A DNA stretch of 64,000 bases from Undaria pinnatifida (Eukaryota > Sar > Phaeophyceae > Laminariales > Alariaceae). Both the position numbers and the translations under genes were made by a program. Every line of letters begins with the position of its first letter. The stretch's first letter is position 1. Below are positions 1-32,600 of this stretch, in pieces. The notes beneath the pieces were generated by a model, which was not told where the DNA came from, made no database searches, and saw nothing but the letters and a program-made list of their open reading frames with translations. The stretch covers positions 7,006,862 to 7,070,861 of the forward strand of contig JABAKD010000018.1 in assembly GCA_012845835.1 (NCBI GenBank), written 5' to 3'.

Positions 1-163
1 TAAATAACGAGATTTGCTTTGTGGCTCGAAAATGGTAATCGAGCGCATGAGTAGGTCCTCGGTTTGGGACCGCAGTCAGTCAGAAAATTATTGGCAAATT
101 AACGCTACCGTCGTTAAATAGAAGCGGTGTGCGTTTGGACAGGAGTGGGGGTATTGGGGATGG

Positions 164-271
164 ACGGGAGGGGAAGGTGGGGGAGAGGGGCGGGGGGGGG
201 AGGGGGTTCGGGGAGAAGGAGGGGCAGGCGGGGGAAGGGGAGAGGGACGGGGGGGCGGGGGGGGGGGGCTG
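164..271 (+). repeat. G-rich intronic tract
   Basis: Nearly pure purine, G-run dense stretch in the intron before TAF5 exon a. Several runs of four or more G make G-quadruplex formation plausible. The opposite-strand proline-rich ORFs here are composition artefacts. Confidence 0.7.
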
Positions 272-359
272 CGCAACGCGGTACCCTGATGGTTTCTCCT
301 TATACCCATCCTTCTGATAAGATACCATGTGCCCGAACACTCGCTTCCGGAAAATACAG

Positions 360-18956
<18,597 letters not shown>

Positions 18957-19985
18957 CACTAGTGGGACTGGGGGTGGGACTGGACGTGGGGGTGGGGGCA
19001 GGGCAAAGAGGGGGACGGTTACATCTGTGAGTTGGCCGACTATAAGTCCCCCGCTAGTTTTAAGTTGGCCAGGTATTGCAGTTATGTAGTACCGCGCGGC
19101 TAATTGCGGATTGCTGCGTCTTCTCTGCATCTGACTGGTGCGTTTGTAGGTCGATGTGCGATGCATGTCAGTAATGACTTCGTGGCTTACTAGGCCGTGA
19201 CTCCGCTACCGAACTAATACCTAGCCGTCGTTTTCTCATAGCCATAGGACGGAGGTATCCCCCCCTCCCCCTGCCTCTTTTTATCCCTTGGTATTTAACC
19301 GCTGCCGCGCGACGACTGCCGTCAACAGGGTGGAAGGATTTAGATCGAGGCTGGGGCTACCCCAGGCGATTCTATAATGAAGATGACTCATTGATAACGG
19401 CGCCTTCAATTGTAGGGCTGGGGTGGTGGTGTTGGTGGTATTGGTGATGGTGGTGGTGGGGGTAATGGTGGTGAGGGTTGTGTTGGTAGAGGTGGTGGTG
19501 GGGGGGACGGCGGAGTTGGTGGTGGTGGAGGGGGTGGTGGTGGTGGTGGTGTTGCTGTACCCCGTCGTTTCCTACTGCGCCGCGGAGAAGAGGCAGGGGT
19601 GATGGACCCTCTGCAAATTATCACGACATAATATGGTTGTGTCCCGGTTTGGTTTGTGAGTTCTTTTTATTTTTTCCCGCCCCTCCCTTTCTTCTCTTTT
19701 CGGCATTTTTTTTTTTCTCTTCTGTGCCGCTCCCCGTGCTCTGTCCTGCCCCCCCCCGTCCTTGTGTCTCCCTGCCTGGCCTTTGTATCTTTTGTTTGGT
19801 TTATGTCGAGCCTCGCGTTGTTTACAGATTGGTCTGGTCCTTTTTTATTTTTTCCCCATTGCATGAGAGTATTATAGGTATTTTCGTGACTCGGGAGTGT
19901 GCTGTTCGTGGTTTCGTTTCGTTTTTTTTTTTTTTCGCGTCCACGCGAGTTGGTGCGTGTTCGTGCGCGTCCTTTCTTGTTTCCC

Positions 19986-20065
19986 GGCAGTAGCAGCGGC
20001 AGTAGCAGCGGCAGTAGCAGCGGCAGTAGCAGCGGCAGTAGCAGCGGCAGTAGCAGCGGCAGTTG
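19986..20065 (+). repeat. 12-bp tandem repeat (GTAGCAGCGGCA)n
   Basis: Six to seven nearly perfect copies of a 12-bp unit. Confidence 0.95.
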
Positions 20066-22175
20066 CGTAGCAGCAGCCTAAATATTGTCAGCAGCTGCAA
20101 TGTTTTTGTTTTGTTTTGTTCGTGTTACATGAAAGAAAACCGAAAAAAAACGATTGGAGGCGTTTAGGTGTCGCGGACTAATGAGGAGTATGTGCGAGGG
20201 GGCGGAGTGATGTACGCATTTCATGCATGACTATAGTCTTCCAACCATAGAGCCTCGCATTCGTACAATACCGGTACACAGCACGTCGGGTTGGCACCGA
20301 CCAGGCCTGGGCAGACATTACTTGCACCAAAAGCGCAACGCCGTATCCTCGGCGAGTCGCATGAGGAGGAGGTGTATGGGGTGTTCTCACAGGTTCCTAC
20401 TGAATGGTAAAAGTTGGAGCGATTTCGGGGCGCTTGGTTGCGAAGTGGGTTTGTATATTACAGAGGCATGCGTTGTCAGGAAGGGGCGGGGCATCCGGGG
20501 GGGGAAGGGTCATTTGAGTTCGAATCGAACGGCCAAGAGGCACAGAGAAATACTCCGGAGTAGTTCATGAAACAATAGTCATGAAGAGGTATTCACGGAT
20601 TTTTTGGTGATGTGTGTTCGTGAGGAATTAGTCGCGCTCATGAGGACTTATTGATCTGGGAGCAACCCCCCAGATAAACGTGTACCTCAAAACAAAATCA
20701 CGAGAACGAGAAATCGACGAGGAAAGCACACGTGGTCATGACATATTGGTGAACGTGAAGACTGGCCTGATAGATTGATTTATGATATTTTTGCTGTATC
20801 AGGATCAGCTGGTGGTCCTTCTATTGGGAGGCTCCGCCGGAAAATCCTCTACGAGCACTCCTATTTTTGTTAGGATTGGGCTCAAATTATTAAGGAGGGC
20901 AGGTTGATTAGAGAATAATAATTTCAGCATGACAAAATGGACTTTTTATTATTTATTGTCGTGCGAAATGCGAGAGCCTCATGGCTGCATTGGGAATGGA
21001 GTTTATTATCACCATATAGTAGCTTGCACCCAAGGCCACGGCGCTGCTCGCGGCGTAACACCGGCGGCAGGCGTGTTACGCGCAACACGCCCGCCCTGAG
21101 AGGTTCGCCGGCGGCGTTTTTTCCCGATATATCCGAGATGCCTGCATGCGTGAAACATTCGCTGGTAGACGACCTTGACACAACCGGAGATATCCCGTTT
21201 TTTTTTTCGGGGGTGATTCTTGAACTGGAACTAACTGGTGTAGAACACACCCGATTTCCAATTTATAGTGACAAATCTAGCGCACGGTGGTCCATCTCAA
21301 TTTCATTCTTTTTATTTTAGAGGGTACCCGCGCTATGAGCGAGTGAGAGTATTGATCCCTGCACGTATGGCGTGTAAGCTTCTCAGCACTTCAACAGATT
21401 TTCAAACCTTGTCCGGATGATCGTTTTCCTTAAGAGGGCCTCAAGCCACTTCGGGCACTCTACGAATAATATGGTTTGGTCCATCATGTAGACACACGTA
21501 CTGTCTTGTTGCGCGCTAGCTACTGCGCTGTGCGCTTAAGGGTAAGGGTACGCTATTCACGGCTTCTTCAACTGGAAACCCGAGGTGTTGGGGGCAGATA
21601 ACTTGAAATTAGTGCAGGAAGGGGCTTGGGGTTCTCAAGGAAGGGTAAATATTGTTCCTAAAGAGATTTGTTGGTAAAAGCCTCGCATACATACAGTTAG
21701 TATAGTTCGTATATAGTGTACATACAACAGTTAACTCTCTTTTTTTTTTCGCGTTTTCTGGGTTGTCTCGTACCAGATGTACTCCTCCTCTGTTTTTTCC
21801 GTGTTGATACAAAGCGCAAGATATAACCCGCCCTTTGGATTGAGTAGTCTATGTTCTCAAAACTGCGACAAGAGTAGGGGGGATATACACAGCGAAAGCG
21901 ACGGGTTTGCGAAGATCTCGACAAGATGTTTACCGTAGAATTCGACGACGCGGGTCGCTAGGCGCTATTTGCTCTATGCTATCGAACGACCGTTGTCCCT
22001 TTTGTCGAGGAAGAAATAATATTTTTTTTTCATCTTCGTCCGAGGGTGGTCTGTATTATCAGTAGTCTGTACCCATTGCAATTCACCAGGCGTATGTGCA
22101 AGGAAGGTTAAGGTTTTTAGAATTGCACGTAAACTCAGCACAGCCCCTGCCGACCTCGAGAGCAGACCTCGAGCC

Positions 22176-22264
22176 CCCCAAAGGGTTGGGTTGGGGTTGG
22201 GGTTAGGGTTAGGGTTAGGGTTAGGGTTAGGGTTAGGGTTAGGGTTAGGGTTAGGGTTAGGGTC
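22176..22264 (+). repeat. interstitial telomere-like (TTAGGG)n tract
   Basis: About ten perfect TTAGGG units with TTGGGG variants at the 5' side. Related short tracts occur at 42602-42662, 45000-45056 and 57054-57076. Confidence 0.95.
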
Positions 22265-23333
22265 GGGTCTGCGGTCGGGTTGGTCTGGGCAGCGCAACCG
22301 TCGTTTTGTGCGGACCTGCACATAGTGAGCCGCTATACATCAATCGCTATTATTGAATTTACGTGCAAATCTGAAAAACGTTGCACGTAACGTACGTGCA
22401 ATTTCACGGGGAGCCGATCGCACTTACTTGTTGTAGTATATCCTACTACTGGTATACAGCAAGACTGCTATTGATACTACTTTTACTGTAGGTAGCCTTC
22501 TCTCGTCTTTTAGTAATATGCTCGTCTACCCTATCATTGATCTTCGAATTCTAAGCCGCATCCAGGCATCATCCACGCACCATGGGTGGGGTGCGGCCCT
22601 GTCACACCCTACGAACCCCCCCCCCCCCCTTTCGAGCTCTTCGGACACAACACAGCAACAAAGAGCACAGCACGACGGCTCTTCACGGATGTTCTTAAAT
22701 TACTCCGGTACCCGTGGCGGGAGATCTCCAGGTTTTCCGAATAATTTTTGGTGAAATATCTGTCAGCAGATGATTTGGGGTAAAAATCACGAAAAACATG
22801 CAACGGGAAGTCGCCGAAAGATTCCGGGAGACCTGAGGAGCCCGGTCTTCCTTGACGCGTCAAAATTCTTGATGTAATAGGTTTAGAATAATTTTGCGGT
22901 CAGTCAAGGAGTCAAACCGCGGTCTCCTGGAATCAATATGTAGTTCGAACAAGCTGCCAGCCTGGAGGTGGAGGTTGCGCACCGCTGGTATCTGGTACGG
23001 TACCGGTGCCTGGCACGTAGCACCCCAGCAACTTGTGGAACCATCAGAGAGAGAAAGCGATACCGCTGAAGAGCCCCCCTCCAGCTGTACGCCGGTACAA
23101 ACGCTGTATTATACGTACTCGTCTACGCCCGGTGCTCGTGCGAGCTTGTAGACCGGCGTCGAACCCTGGCAGGCAACACTGGACGAGACATCAGAAAAAG
23201 ACACGTACTTGCACACTGCGCACCACCCTGCTGTTGAACGCTCTGCGGTTGGTTGGTTGTACACCCGCACGAGCACGCCCGCCTCGTCGAAGAAACTTCC
23301 CCCAAGAACGTTACTGGTACGGCTGCGTCGTCT

Positions 23334-23645
23334 ATGTCCGACGCGAAGAAGAAGGAGCTCGAGTCTCGCCAACAGGGCAACGCCACCAACGCCACCAACG
23401 CCACCACCACCGTCACCGCCACCACCACCGCTCACGACTACTACAGCAGCACTAACCCGGACGAGGCCATCGCGGTTCAGGTGCCGGATAGCGGCGGTCC
23501 TCGGCGAGCGCAGGTCGTTGTCGGCCCTGATATGCACAGCGTGGCTCAACACGCACCCGGCCTGGTGGTTGTTCATCATGAGCACGTGCCGGTTTACTGT
23601 CCTGCCGGAAATTCCAGCAGCTACGATGGACAGTATTGCTACACG
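23334..23645 (+). CDS. paralogue A exon 1
   Basis: Starts ATGTCCGAC at 23334 (MSDAKKKELESRQQGNAT) and ends YDGQYCYT before donor GTGAGT at 23646, phase 0. The start was chosen because an ATG sits at the equivalent place in paralogue B (43730) and no upstream in-frame ATG is shared. Segments such as DxHSVAxxAPxLVVVHxEHV are conserved between A and B. Confidence 0.75.
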
Positions 23646-26600
23646 GTGAGTGTTATGACTTCTTTTTTTTTTTTGTTCTTGTCAGCTACTGGAATAGTCT
23701 ACATCTGGCTTGCTGGCTGCCGTAGTCTACAGCAATACAGGACAACTGCATGCCAGAACTACAGATGGTGGTGGGAAAAGAGAAAGTCAGACTGAGGTTC
23801 ACGGCAAACGTAAGACCCTCAGCTGGTGTCGTTGTACTGAGCTCATTAGAGCGTAGCACGCACCCACTCCCAACTAAGAAAGCCAGCCTGTAGGTCTTAG
23901 GTCTGCCTGTTTCGTGTGAACTGGGTGTCCCTGTACCTGCATACATGTATGTAGTCTAGACTATGTAGTCTAGTCTTGTGTGTGTTTGTTCTTGTCCCTT
24001 TTCACCTTTCGACATCCATCATATCATCATACGCAGTGTACCGCGCCGTTTCGTCATCCTGCGAGTAGAGACAAGAGACAAGCTCTACGATAGCTCTGCG
24101 ATCACAATCTGCAAGCCAGAGACATATTAAGCGGACGAGGATTCTAACTTTCTTTGTCCAACTCACAGCTGATGACGTTGATGGAATAATTTAACGAAAT
24201 TTGGTCGTGCGGTGCTGCCGCTGCTGCCTGCTGCGTTCTACGGGTACTGCTGTAGACTCTAGTCTACAGCAGCAGTGCAACAAACAGTAGATGCCGCACC
24301 GACAATGGCAGAGCACAGCCCCGCCCCCCACCGCTGCTGCGGCAATGCGCAACTATCAATACCAACCCTACTGCAGTACCAGGACAGTCGCCGCCGTTCA
24401 CTCGGTCTCAATACCTCCTCAGGCGCAGAAAACAGCGGTAGACTTCCACACCACTGTGGACGGAAATGCAAGGACCGTTGGGTCATTAATTTGAATACAA
24501 AATGATTATTGTTCCTGTACAGCACCTCCATTTTGGTACAGCGTTATCGTTACGTGCTCTGTGTGCCGTAATTGTTCCGCAAGACACGTCGGAAGTTTTT
24601 GCATTTTACATGAAACAAAACGTTTAATATGCAAGGGGACAGCGTGTTGGCATAAAAAGCCAGGGCCTTCATGGAAACCATCGTGGAGTCGAAATGACCC
24701 AGTGACCGGTCGCCCCGGTGGCGTATCAGGTTATCCTCGAGCCTGGTATAGGTCAGTTTCGTGAGTTCGAGCCCCGCCGAGTGCATACTCGTATAAATTC
24801 GTTGGGACTTTTTTCTTGTGCACAAATTGACTTGCGGAAAGCGCGAGAGCGTGAGTCAGCAACATTCGATGTACAATCGACGAGCAGTGGGATTGCTGAA
24901 CCCTATGCGCGATAAAAATTGAAGGCAAGAACCGGGGAGGAGAAGGGATGACACCTGTGACCACGGCTTGTCCAGAAGCTGGAAAGTGAAAGTGTGCTAA
25001 AAAAAAAAAAAAAAAAAAAAAGTACTACTGCAGCAGTAGTAGATACGTGCGTCGCAATGTACGCCAGTACGCTAGCGGTGGTGTATTCAAGTTTATATAC
25101 ACCACCGCTGCGTATTTGCCGCGCGCACCTCGTGCGGGAATGGTACTCAGCAAGTAGTGTTGGCGTGGTCTACGGCTTTCATGCAAGCTATCATGAAGCA
25201 AATGACGGGCTCCTACTCCAAGAGTGTGTACTTGATACGTGCGCAGGTGATGTGTGGCAGTTGTACCGGTGGTGTTTGTGAAAGGCTTAAAATACACCAC
25301 CGCCACTCATTCGACGCACACGCCTCGGCCGGGCATATCATTTTCAAGGGCGTGTTCTCATGGACCAGGACTACTATCATCGAAGCCACAGTGAAGCCGA
25401 AACGGCCTAGTAGTTCAGGAGATATGTGCTTGCCGCTGCGGTCACAGGCGGCGTATGCCAGTTGGGCCATGTTACCATCATGCGGCGGTCTTGTGAAAAT
25501 ACGCTTAAATACACCACCTCTTCTCTGCTGATTTGCCGCTCGCACCTCGTTGGTGACAAACAGCTGTGACAGTGTGTCGTCCTGGTGAAAACGCATCTAT
25601 CTCGAAAGCAATCGTACGGCTGAAACGAGCCAGCACCTCGGTGGATATATGTGTTCGTCTGCGCTCGGGCAGGCAGGGTAGAGACGCGGAATATGTCTAC
25701 CATCATACATGTACGAGTGTGCTGACACGACACGGAAACATGAGGTCCATACCTAGATACGACACGAAAGACAACCGATGACGTCATGTATCGATGGCCC
25801 ATGAACTTGCGGTTTTCCCTGTCTACCACTCAACGAAAGCTAGATTGGTGTGCCTAATTTAGTCCTTGATGTGTTTGGGCGATAGAGTTGCCGTTTCGCT
25901 AGAAAATCGCTGCGAGGGTGGGACACATACCATGAACCGTAAGAACAGGCTTGAGTGTGCCACGGTTCTTTGGATACGACGGCGCTTGATAGTCTAGTCT
26001 ATATCATTTGGCCCAATAACCTAATAACTCAAACTCGCAGCGATATGCCGCAATTGTATGCTTGCGCGGTTGTCACCGTCTCGAAGTGCATACTTAAGGA
26101 TGTAAACGCTTAAGAGCAGTAGTACACCGAGCCAAGCAGTGCGGTTTCAACCAACCCGTGAGACTGTTACATACCTGACGCCGTATAACACGAAAGAAAG
26201 CACACCCCGGCGATAACATTTTGGCGCGGAATAATGTTATCACCGGGTGTGCTGTTGTTGTAGGTGTGTGTGGTATCTAACGCATCCCCTGTGATAGCAA
26301 CCATGCACGGTAGCCCCGCGGCTAGATAGTGTGGAAAGGAAGGGGTGTGGTATTGAGGGGGTGTGGTAACGTTAGTAACGATTGCTAAGGAGCGTGAACA
26401 AACCCCGGCCAGATTACAGGGGGTGTACTTACTTTGGGGGTGTGCTAACGGTATCAACGATTGCTAGGGAGAATGAACAGACCGCGGCAACATTGCAGGG
26501 GGTGTGATAACGAGGTTTGTGCTAACACATGAGAGGTGCAGGTTTGTTGTTGTCCATTATCACGTAATGCCGGTGATGGTAACGCACACGTTTGAAACCG

Positions 26601-29600
26601 GAGGATGACAGCAAAAATGCCCGACTTGCTGCGATACCGGAAAACGGTTGCCGGTCTAATGCGAACATACCGGTATTCAATGATGAGACTCCCGGCAATT
26701 GCACGTCAAAGGCCTTGTCCCGCTGCCAAATCGCCTGCTGCCATCTTTTGATATGAACCCTTTCTTTCCAGCCCGAACCTAGCACAACAACAGTATCGTA
26801 CCGTCACCACCGCGCTGGTTGGTTGTTGACGCAACGGCAATACAGTTGAAAACATCAAGTCAAATGAGAAAAAATCACGATCAAGCGAAACCAAAACGGC
26901 AAAATGAAGAGGGAACACACGAGGAAAGAAAGGAGGGACGCAAATAATAATATTACCGATACTGCTTTTCTTTTCGGTACCACAGGTACCGGTAGCGGCA
27001 TCACACGAGGACCGTTCAAACCTACCGGCACTCATTCTCAACCCCTGCACATCAAGTACCGATATCGTATGTCACCTACGGAAATGTGTTCGTATCACAA
27101 GCGAGTTCTCAAATATATTGCGTTACTGATGCCCGACCACACCAAATAACCCGGTAATACCCGTCGTACCACCGGTAACGCGTACTAGGTTCCGTGCACC
27201 ATGCCATAATAGATCGCAACCAGCAGCAGCAGGTACCGGCGGGGTTGGGGCCGCAGACTCGTTCGAATCACTGTGACGGGGCACAGCTGTTGCCTCCATG
27301 CTGGTGTGCCCGTTGCGGGTGAATGGTATCCACCAGACGGTGTGATATTTTTGGAGTTTAATGATATTTTCAGGCGTTCTCCGTAGGGGGTGTGGTATTC
27401 AACGTACCCCCGGTGATGAAGTGATGGTCGAAAAACGAAACAATATATCACCGGGTGTGCTCATGTAGAGGTGTGTGTTATTCAAGGGGCGCGCGCTTTC
27501 TTCCGTGTTATACGGTACCCAGCTGTTTGTAGTAACGGCGTATTAAACATGCTACTACCGGCAAATATATCTTGGCCGCATCATCAGACTTTCAAGTAGA
27601 ATCGATCATCGACGTGTTTACAACACGATACGAACATGCGAAGTATAGTCTAGTCTATTAGTCTAGACTGCACCCTTGTTGAGGAATTAGTGGGGTATTA
27701 GTCCGTTTGACCACTAGCAAAAGGTTAACCAATAGCCTACCCAAACTAAGCCTTATAACGCCCTTTGCTTTGCGGTTATGAAAACTTACTTCTTCGACAT
27801 CTTATTATACAGAACATTGTGCAAGACCAAACGTATAGAAGACTAGACTACATACTTCAGGTATGTGTGTATGTGCGAAAAAAGGCATTCGTAGAGCGAA
27901 GAAGGGATACGGCTGACCATGGAAATTAAGGGGGGCTGAAGCCAGCCTGGTGTCATTGTTAGATCAATCAATGGTATCCATACACCTATCGCCGTCGTAT
28001 ACCTAGACAGAACCGTGGCACACTCGAGCCTGTTCTTACGGTTCATGGTATATGTCCCACCCTCGCAGCCATTTTCCAATAAAACGGCAACTCTATCGCC
28101 CAAACACATCAAGGATTAAATTGGGCACGTTCATCTAGCTTTCGTTGAGTGGTACACAGGGAAAACCACAAGTTCATGGGTCATCGATATATGCCGTCAC
28201 TGGTTGTCTTTTCGTGTCGTATGTTTCCGTGTCAGCGTACTCGTACATGTATGATGGTAGATGTATTCCCTCTTGTTTAAACGCACCACCTGAAACCAAA
28301 ATCTGCCAGAGTAGTAAACACTACCAGCCAGCAGATATCATCTCATTATCCATCTAGCCACCCATGCCGCAGCTCCAACTCATCTTCACCCCCCCCCCCC
28401 TTGTTCCCCGCCCAGTTCGCTCAAACGCCCCACTTATAATCGAAATCGGCCAGAGTAATGAACACTAATAAGCCATTGATATCACGTCATTATCTTTCTA
28501 GCCATCCATGACGTAGCTTTCATTCATCCCCCCTTCCCCCCCTCCAACGCCCCCTGCTTCCCCACACCCCGCACGATCGCCCAGACCCAGCACCGCGCGT
28601 ATAGTAGGCCCCTACATATATGATTAATATGCGCGATCGGAGGATCACACACAATGTTGTGAACATCAGTGTCGACCAAATCTTGATTTTAATACTATAT
28701 GTGACCTAAACCTCTTGAAAACCCTCCCCCCCCCCGCTATTATTTATTTATTTATTTATTTATTGATTTATTTTTCCCTCGCTTTCTCTTGCTTAAACGC
28801 CCCACCTACTACTATCAAAATCCGCCAGAGAAATAAACACTTCCACGCCCTGGATATCGCCTCGTTATCGTTTCAGAGCCGTCCATGCCGCTGCTGCCAT
28901 TCCCACCCACCCCCGTCCCCAACGCCCCGTCCTCCCCCACCACCCGCACCATCGCCTAGACCTAGCACCACGCGTATAGCAAACCCCTACATCTATGCGA
29001 CCTAAAGCCCTCCCCCCCCGCCCCCGCCCCCCCCCCGCCACATTCCCCCCCCTCCCCCACAAGAAATATTTATAGTTTCCACGCACGAATTGACCTGCCC
29101 CACCCGTCCCCTCCCCCCCCCTCCCCCCCTCCCGCCCCCCTTTTGATCAAAATCAGCCCCCCACGTCCTTCAAAACTCCGCCCTCTCCTCACCGGATATT
29201 CGACTTACAGGATTCACTTGATAAACTGATGCATTTCCTTCCCCAGCTGTCAAATTTTGTCCCCCTCAGAAACGGGTTTTATATATTATAAAAATTAAAA
29301 TACACTCCAGCTGTGAGATCGAAGATTTCGTCGAAACTCATCTTTGCAAGCTGTGTGTGATACTCCGATCGCGCGCATTACGAGTTGTGTGTCCTCATTA
29401 AGGATATAGGTCGGCGACTCCCCTTACAACTACAGTGTAGCTATCAGGGTCAACAGGATGATTTTAGTCAGTCTGTGAGCGGAAACTATAAAACCCGTTT
29501 CTGAGGGGGACAAAATCTGACGGCTGTGAAGGGAAAGGGGGGCCTGGTTTATATATATACACATATATTTTTTTATCCTCCGGCGGATGGGGAAAAATAA

Positions 29601-32600
29601 AGCTTTAGCTTACCACACTTCCACGTATTTTCATACGCGTCGTGTGTTTTATAGTTTCCGCGCACAGACTGCCTAACATCACCCTGTTGACCCTGATAGC
29701 TACACTGTAGTTGCAAGGGGAGTCGCCGACCTATATCCTTAATGAGGACACACAACCCGTAATACGCGCGATCGGAGTATCACACACAGCTTGCAAAAAT
29801 GAGTTTCGACAAAATATTCGATCTCACAGCTGGAGTGTATTATAATTTTTATAATATCTTCCGCGTCTCTATCCTGCCTGGCATGGCGCAGACAAACACA
29901 TATATCCACCGAGGTGCTGGCCCGTTTCAGCCGTACGATTGCGTTCGAGATACGTTTTCACCAGGACGACACACTGTCACAGCTGTTTCTCACCAACGAG
30001 GTGCGAGCGGCAGATCAGCAGAGAAGAGGTGGTGTATTTAAGCGTAATTCCACAAGACCGCCGCATGATGGTAACATGACCCAACTGACGTACACCACCT
30101 GTGACCGCAGCGGCAAGCACATATCTCCTGAACTACTAGGCCGTTTCGGCTTCACTGTGGCTTCGATGATAGCCCTGGTCCATGAGAACACGCCCTTGAA
30201 AATGATATGCCCGGCCGAGTCGTGTGCGTCGAATGAGTGGCAGTGGTGTATTTTAAGCCTTTCATAAACACCACCGGGGTTACAAACACCACCGACCGGT
30301 ACAACTGCCACACACCACCTGCGCACGTAATAGGCACACATCTCTTGGAGTAGTAGGAGCCCTTTAGTGCTCCACGATAGCTTGCATGAAAGCCCTAGAC
30401 CACGTCAACATTCCCCGCCGAGTACTATGCCCGTACGAAGTGCGCGCGGCAAATATGCAGCGGTGGTGTATGTAACCCCACCGCCAGCGTACTGGCGTAC
30501 ATTGCGAGACGCACGTATCTACTGGCAGTACTGGGGCGTTTCGGCTCCACGATGGCTCCCTTCCATGATAGCCCTTGCTTATAACAACACGCTCTCGGTA
30601 GTTTAATGCCCATCCGAGGCGTGTGTGGCGAATACGCGGCGGTGGTGTATTTGAGGCTTAAATACACCACCGGTGATGTATGTATTAAATACAGCACCGA
30701 TAGTGTATTTAGCATTAAAAATTACTGTTTTTATAGTTAGTTTTGTTTTGTTTTGTTTTGTTCTGTTTGTTTGTTTGTTTGTTTGTTTGTTTGTTTGTTT
30801 GTTTTTTTTTTTCGTAACAACGTCAGCTTTGAGTTCGACGAATTTAGGGTCGATACTCATCTTTGCAAGCTGCGTGCTACACCGGTCGCCCTTTTTTTGT
30901 CAGTTTTCACGAAGTCATTTTTTTTGGACACGGAATAACAGACTTCGGACATCACTACTGCTGCTGTCTTCATACTCCCGATCGATGTAGTCTATGTATA
31001 CCAAAACCCGCCATTACAGTGCAAAAAACAATATAATAAGACCACCCCCAGGTAGAGAAAACCTACCCACGCACTTAGCCACACGTACCAACAACCCTGA
31101 CCAAGCTATCCATCCGCAAACCATCCACCATGCATATGATAGAACAGTATAATATTATAATAGTGGAAACTACAGAAGAAATAAAATTATGGAAATAGAT
31201 ACGTATGATGTTAGATCTATTACGGAGATCCATTGTTAACAGGGGTGATTTAATGCCTATGGGGTCATAACTCTGTCGATTCTTCGTCGATAACAACGGT
31301 AAACGATAGCTTGGATTGTTCGCATAGGCCTTACGGTCACGGCGCAAAAAAAACAAAGAAGTATGATGTTCTGGCCGAGATATTGCGAAGTTATGAGAAA
31401 TTTCCGGTTAATTTTTTGCAAAATTTTCTGGTGATGATAATGATAACTCATTTACCCCTGTTAACAATGGATCTCCGTTAGATCTAGCTCAAAATTCCCC
31501 ACCTACCTACCTAATAAAGTAAACATACCAACACTTACAATCATAGTGGGGAGAAAAAGTTTTTTTTAACAGAAACAGTTTTTTAACAAAATAATAGGAC
31601 CCCTCCCATTAAGAAAAATCTTACCCACATCGTACATTATTATTAAATAAATGAAAATAAATACACTCCAGCTGTGAGATCGAATTTTTTGTCAAAACTC
31701 ATCTTTGCAAGCTGTGTGTGATACTCCGACCGCGCGTATTTCGGGTTGTTGTGTGTCCTCATTGAGGATATGGGTCGGCGACTTCCCTTGCAACTACAGT
31801 GTAGCTATTAGGGTCAGCAGGGTGATGTTAGTCAGTCTGTGCGCGGAAACTACAAAACCCGTTTTTGATGGGGACAAAATCTGACAGATGATGTGGAAGG
31901 AAATGCATCAGTTTATCAAGTGAATCCTGTAAGTCGAATGACCGGTGAGGGAAGGGCGGAGTTTTCAAGGACCTGGGTTTAATCAAGAGGAAGCGGTGGG
32001 GGGGGGTAGCTCAATTTGTACGTGGAAACTATAAATCCTCTAAGGGGATAAATCTGACGGTTTTGGAAGGAATGCACCAGTTTATCATGGGGGCGGGGGC
32101 GGGACGGGCGTGGCAGCTCAATCTATGCTTGGAAACTAAAAATCATTTTTAAGGAGATAAATCTGACGGTACTTGTACATCATAAATACCAACAAGCAGC
32201 TTGACAAAATGAGTATTGACACGAAATTCGTCGAACGCACGGCTGACGTCCTGAAAATATTTTTATAAAATATTAGAGTGACAGCGTATCAATTTGGAAC
32301 CGTGGGTTCGTGTCCCACAGAGTTTTTTTTTTTCTTTTTGGGAGTAGTAGCCGACTTTTATTCTCAAATGCCGTACGATTAATAATAACATACCAGGTAT
32401 TAGATAACTAGTACCAATACTCTATATTCGTACTCCTTCCGATATTTAAGCGGAGAAAAAACAAAATAAACCACCTACTATACATAGAGCAGTTTAGTGG
32501 AAACTACAGTAATAAGGCTATAAAATAAATATGATGTTAGATCTAGCTCAAAATTCCCCACTTATTTTAAGTGAAAATACCAACACCAATCATTATAGTG

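Larger units (their letters stand above)
18957..22700. other. intergenic region with simple repeats, no supported gene
   Basis: After TAF5 there is no exon set I can support on either strand. Contents: a GGTGGT tract (about 19420-19560), a 12-bp GTAGCAGCGGCA tandem, a perfect 8-bp hairpin at 21070-21091, one copy of a small MITE-like repeat near 21566-21650, and the telomeric tract at 22176-22264. ORFs such as 20937-21320 lack splice context and homology. Confidence 0.6.
24560..30720. mobile_element. large inverted-repeat (foldback-like) element with nested insertions
   Basis: Left arm 24560-24705 plus 25022-25995 is the reverse complement of right arm 27965-28262 plus 29864-30720, roughly 80-90% identical by eye. 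Examples: GATACGTGCGTC and TACGCCAGTACGCT near 25040-25070 reappear inverted near 30495-30525; GTGTGCCACGGTTCT near 25955 reappears inverted near 28010. Arms are built of about four tandem units of roughly 230-280 bp, each with a GGTGGTGTATTT/AAATACACCACC hairpin. No transposase ORF is visible in the spacer, so the element looks non-autonomous. It lies in the intron of paralogue A. Confidence 0.8.
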
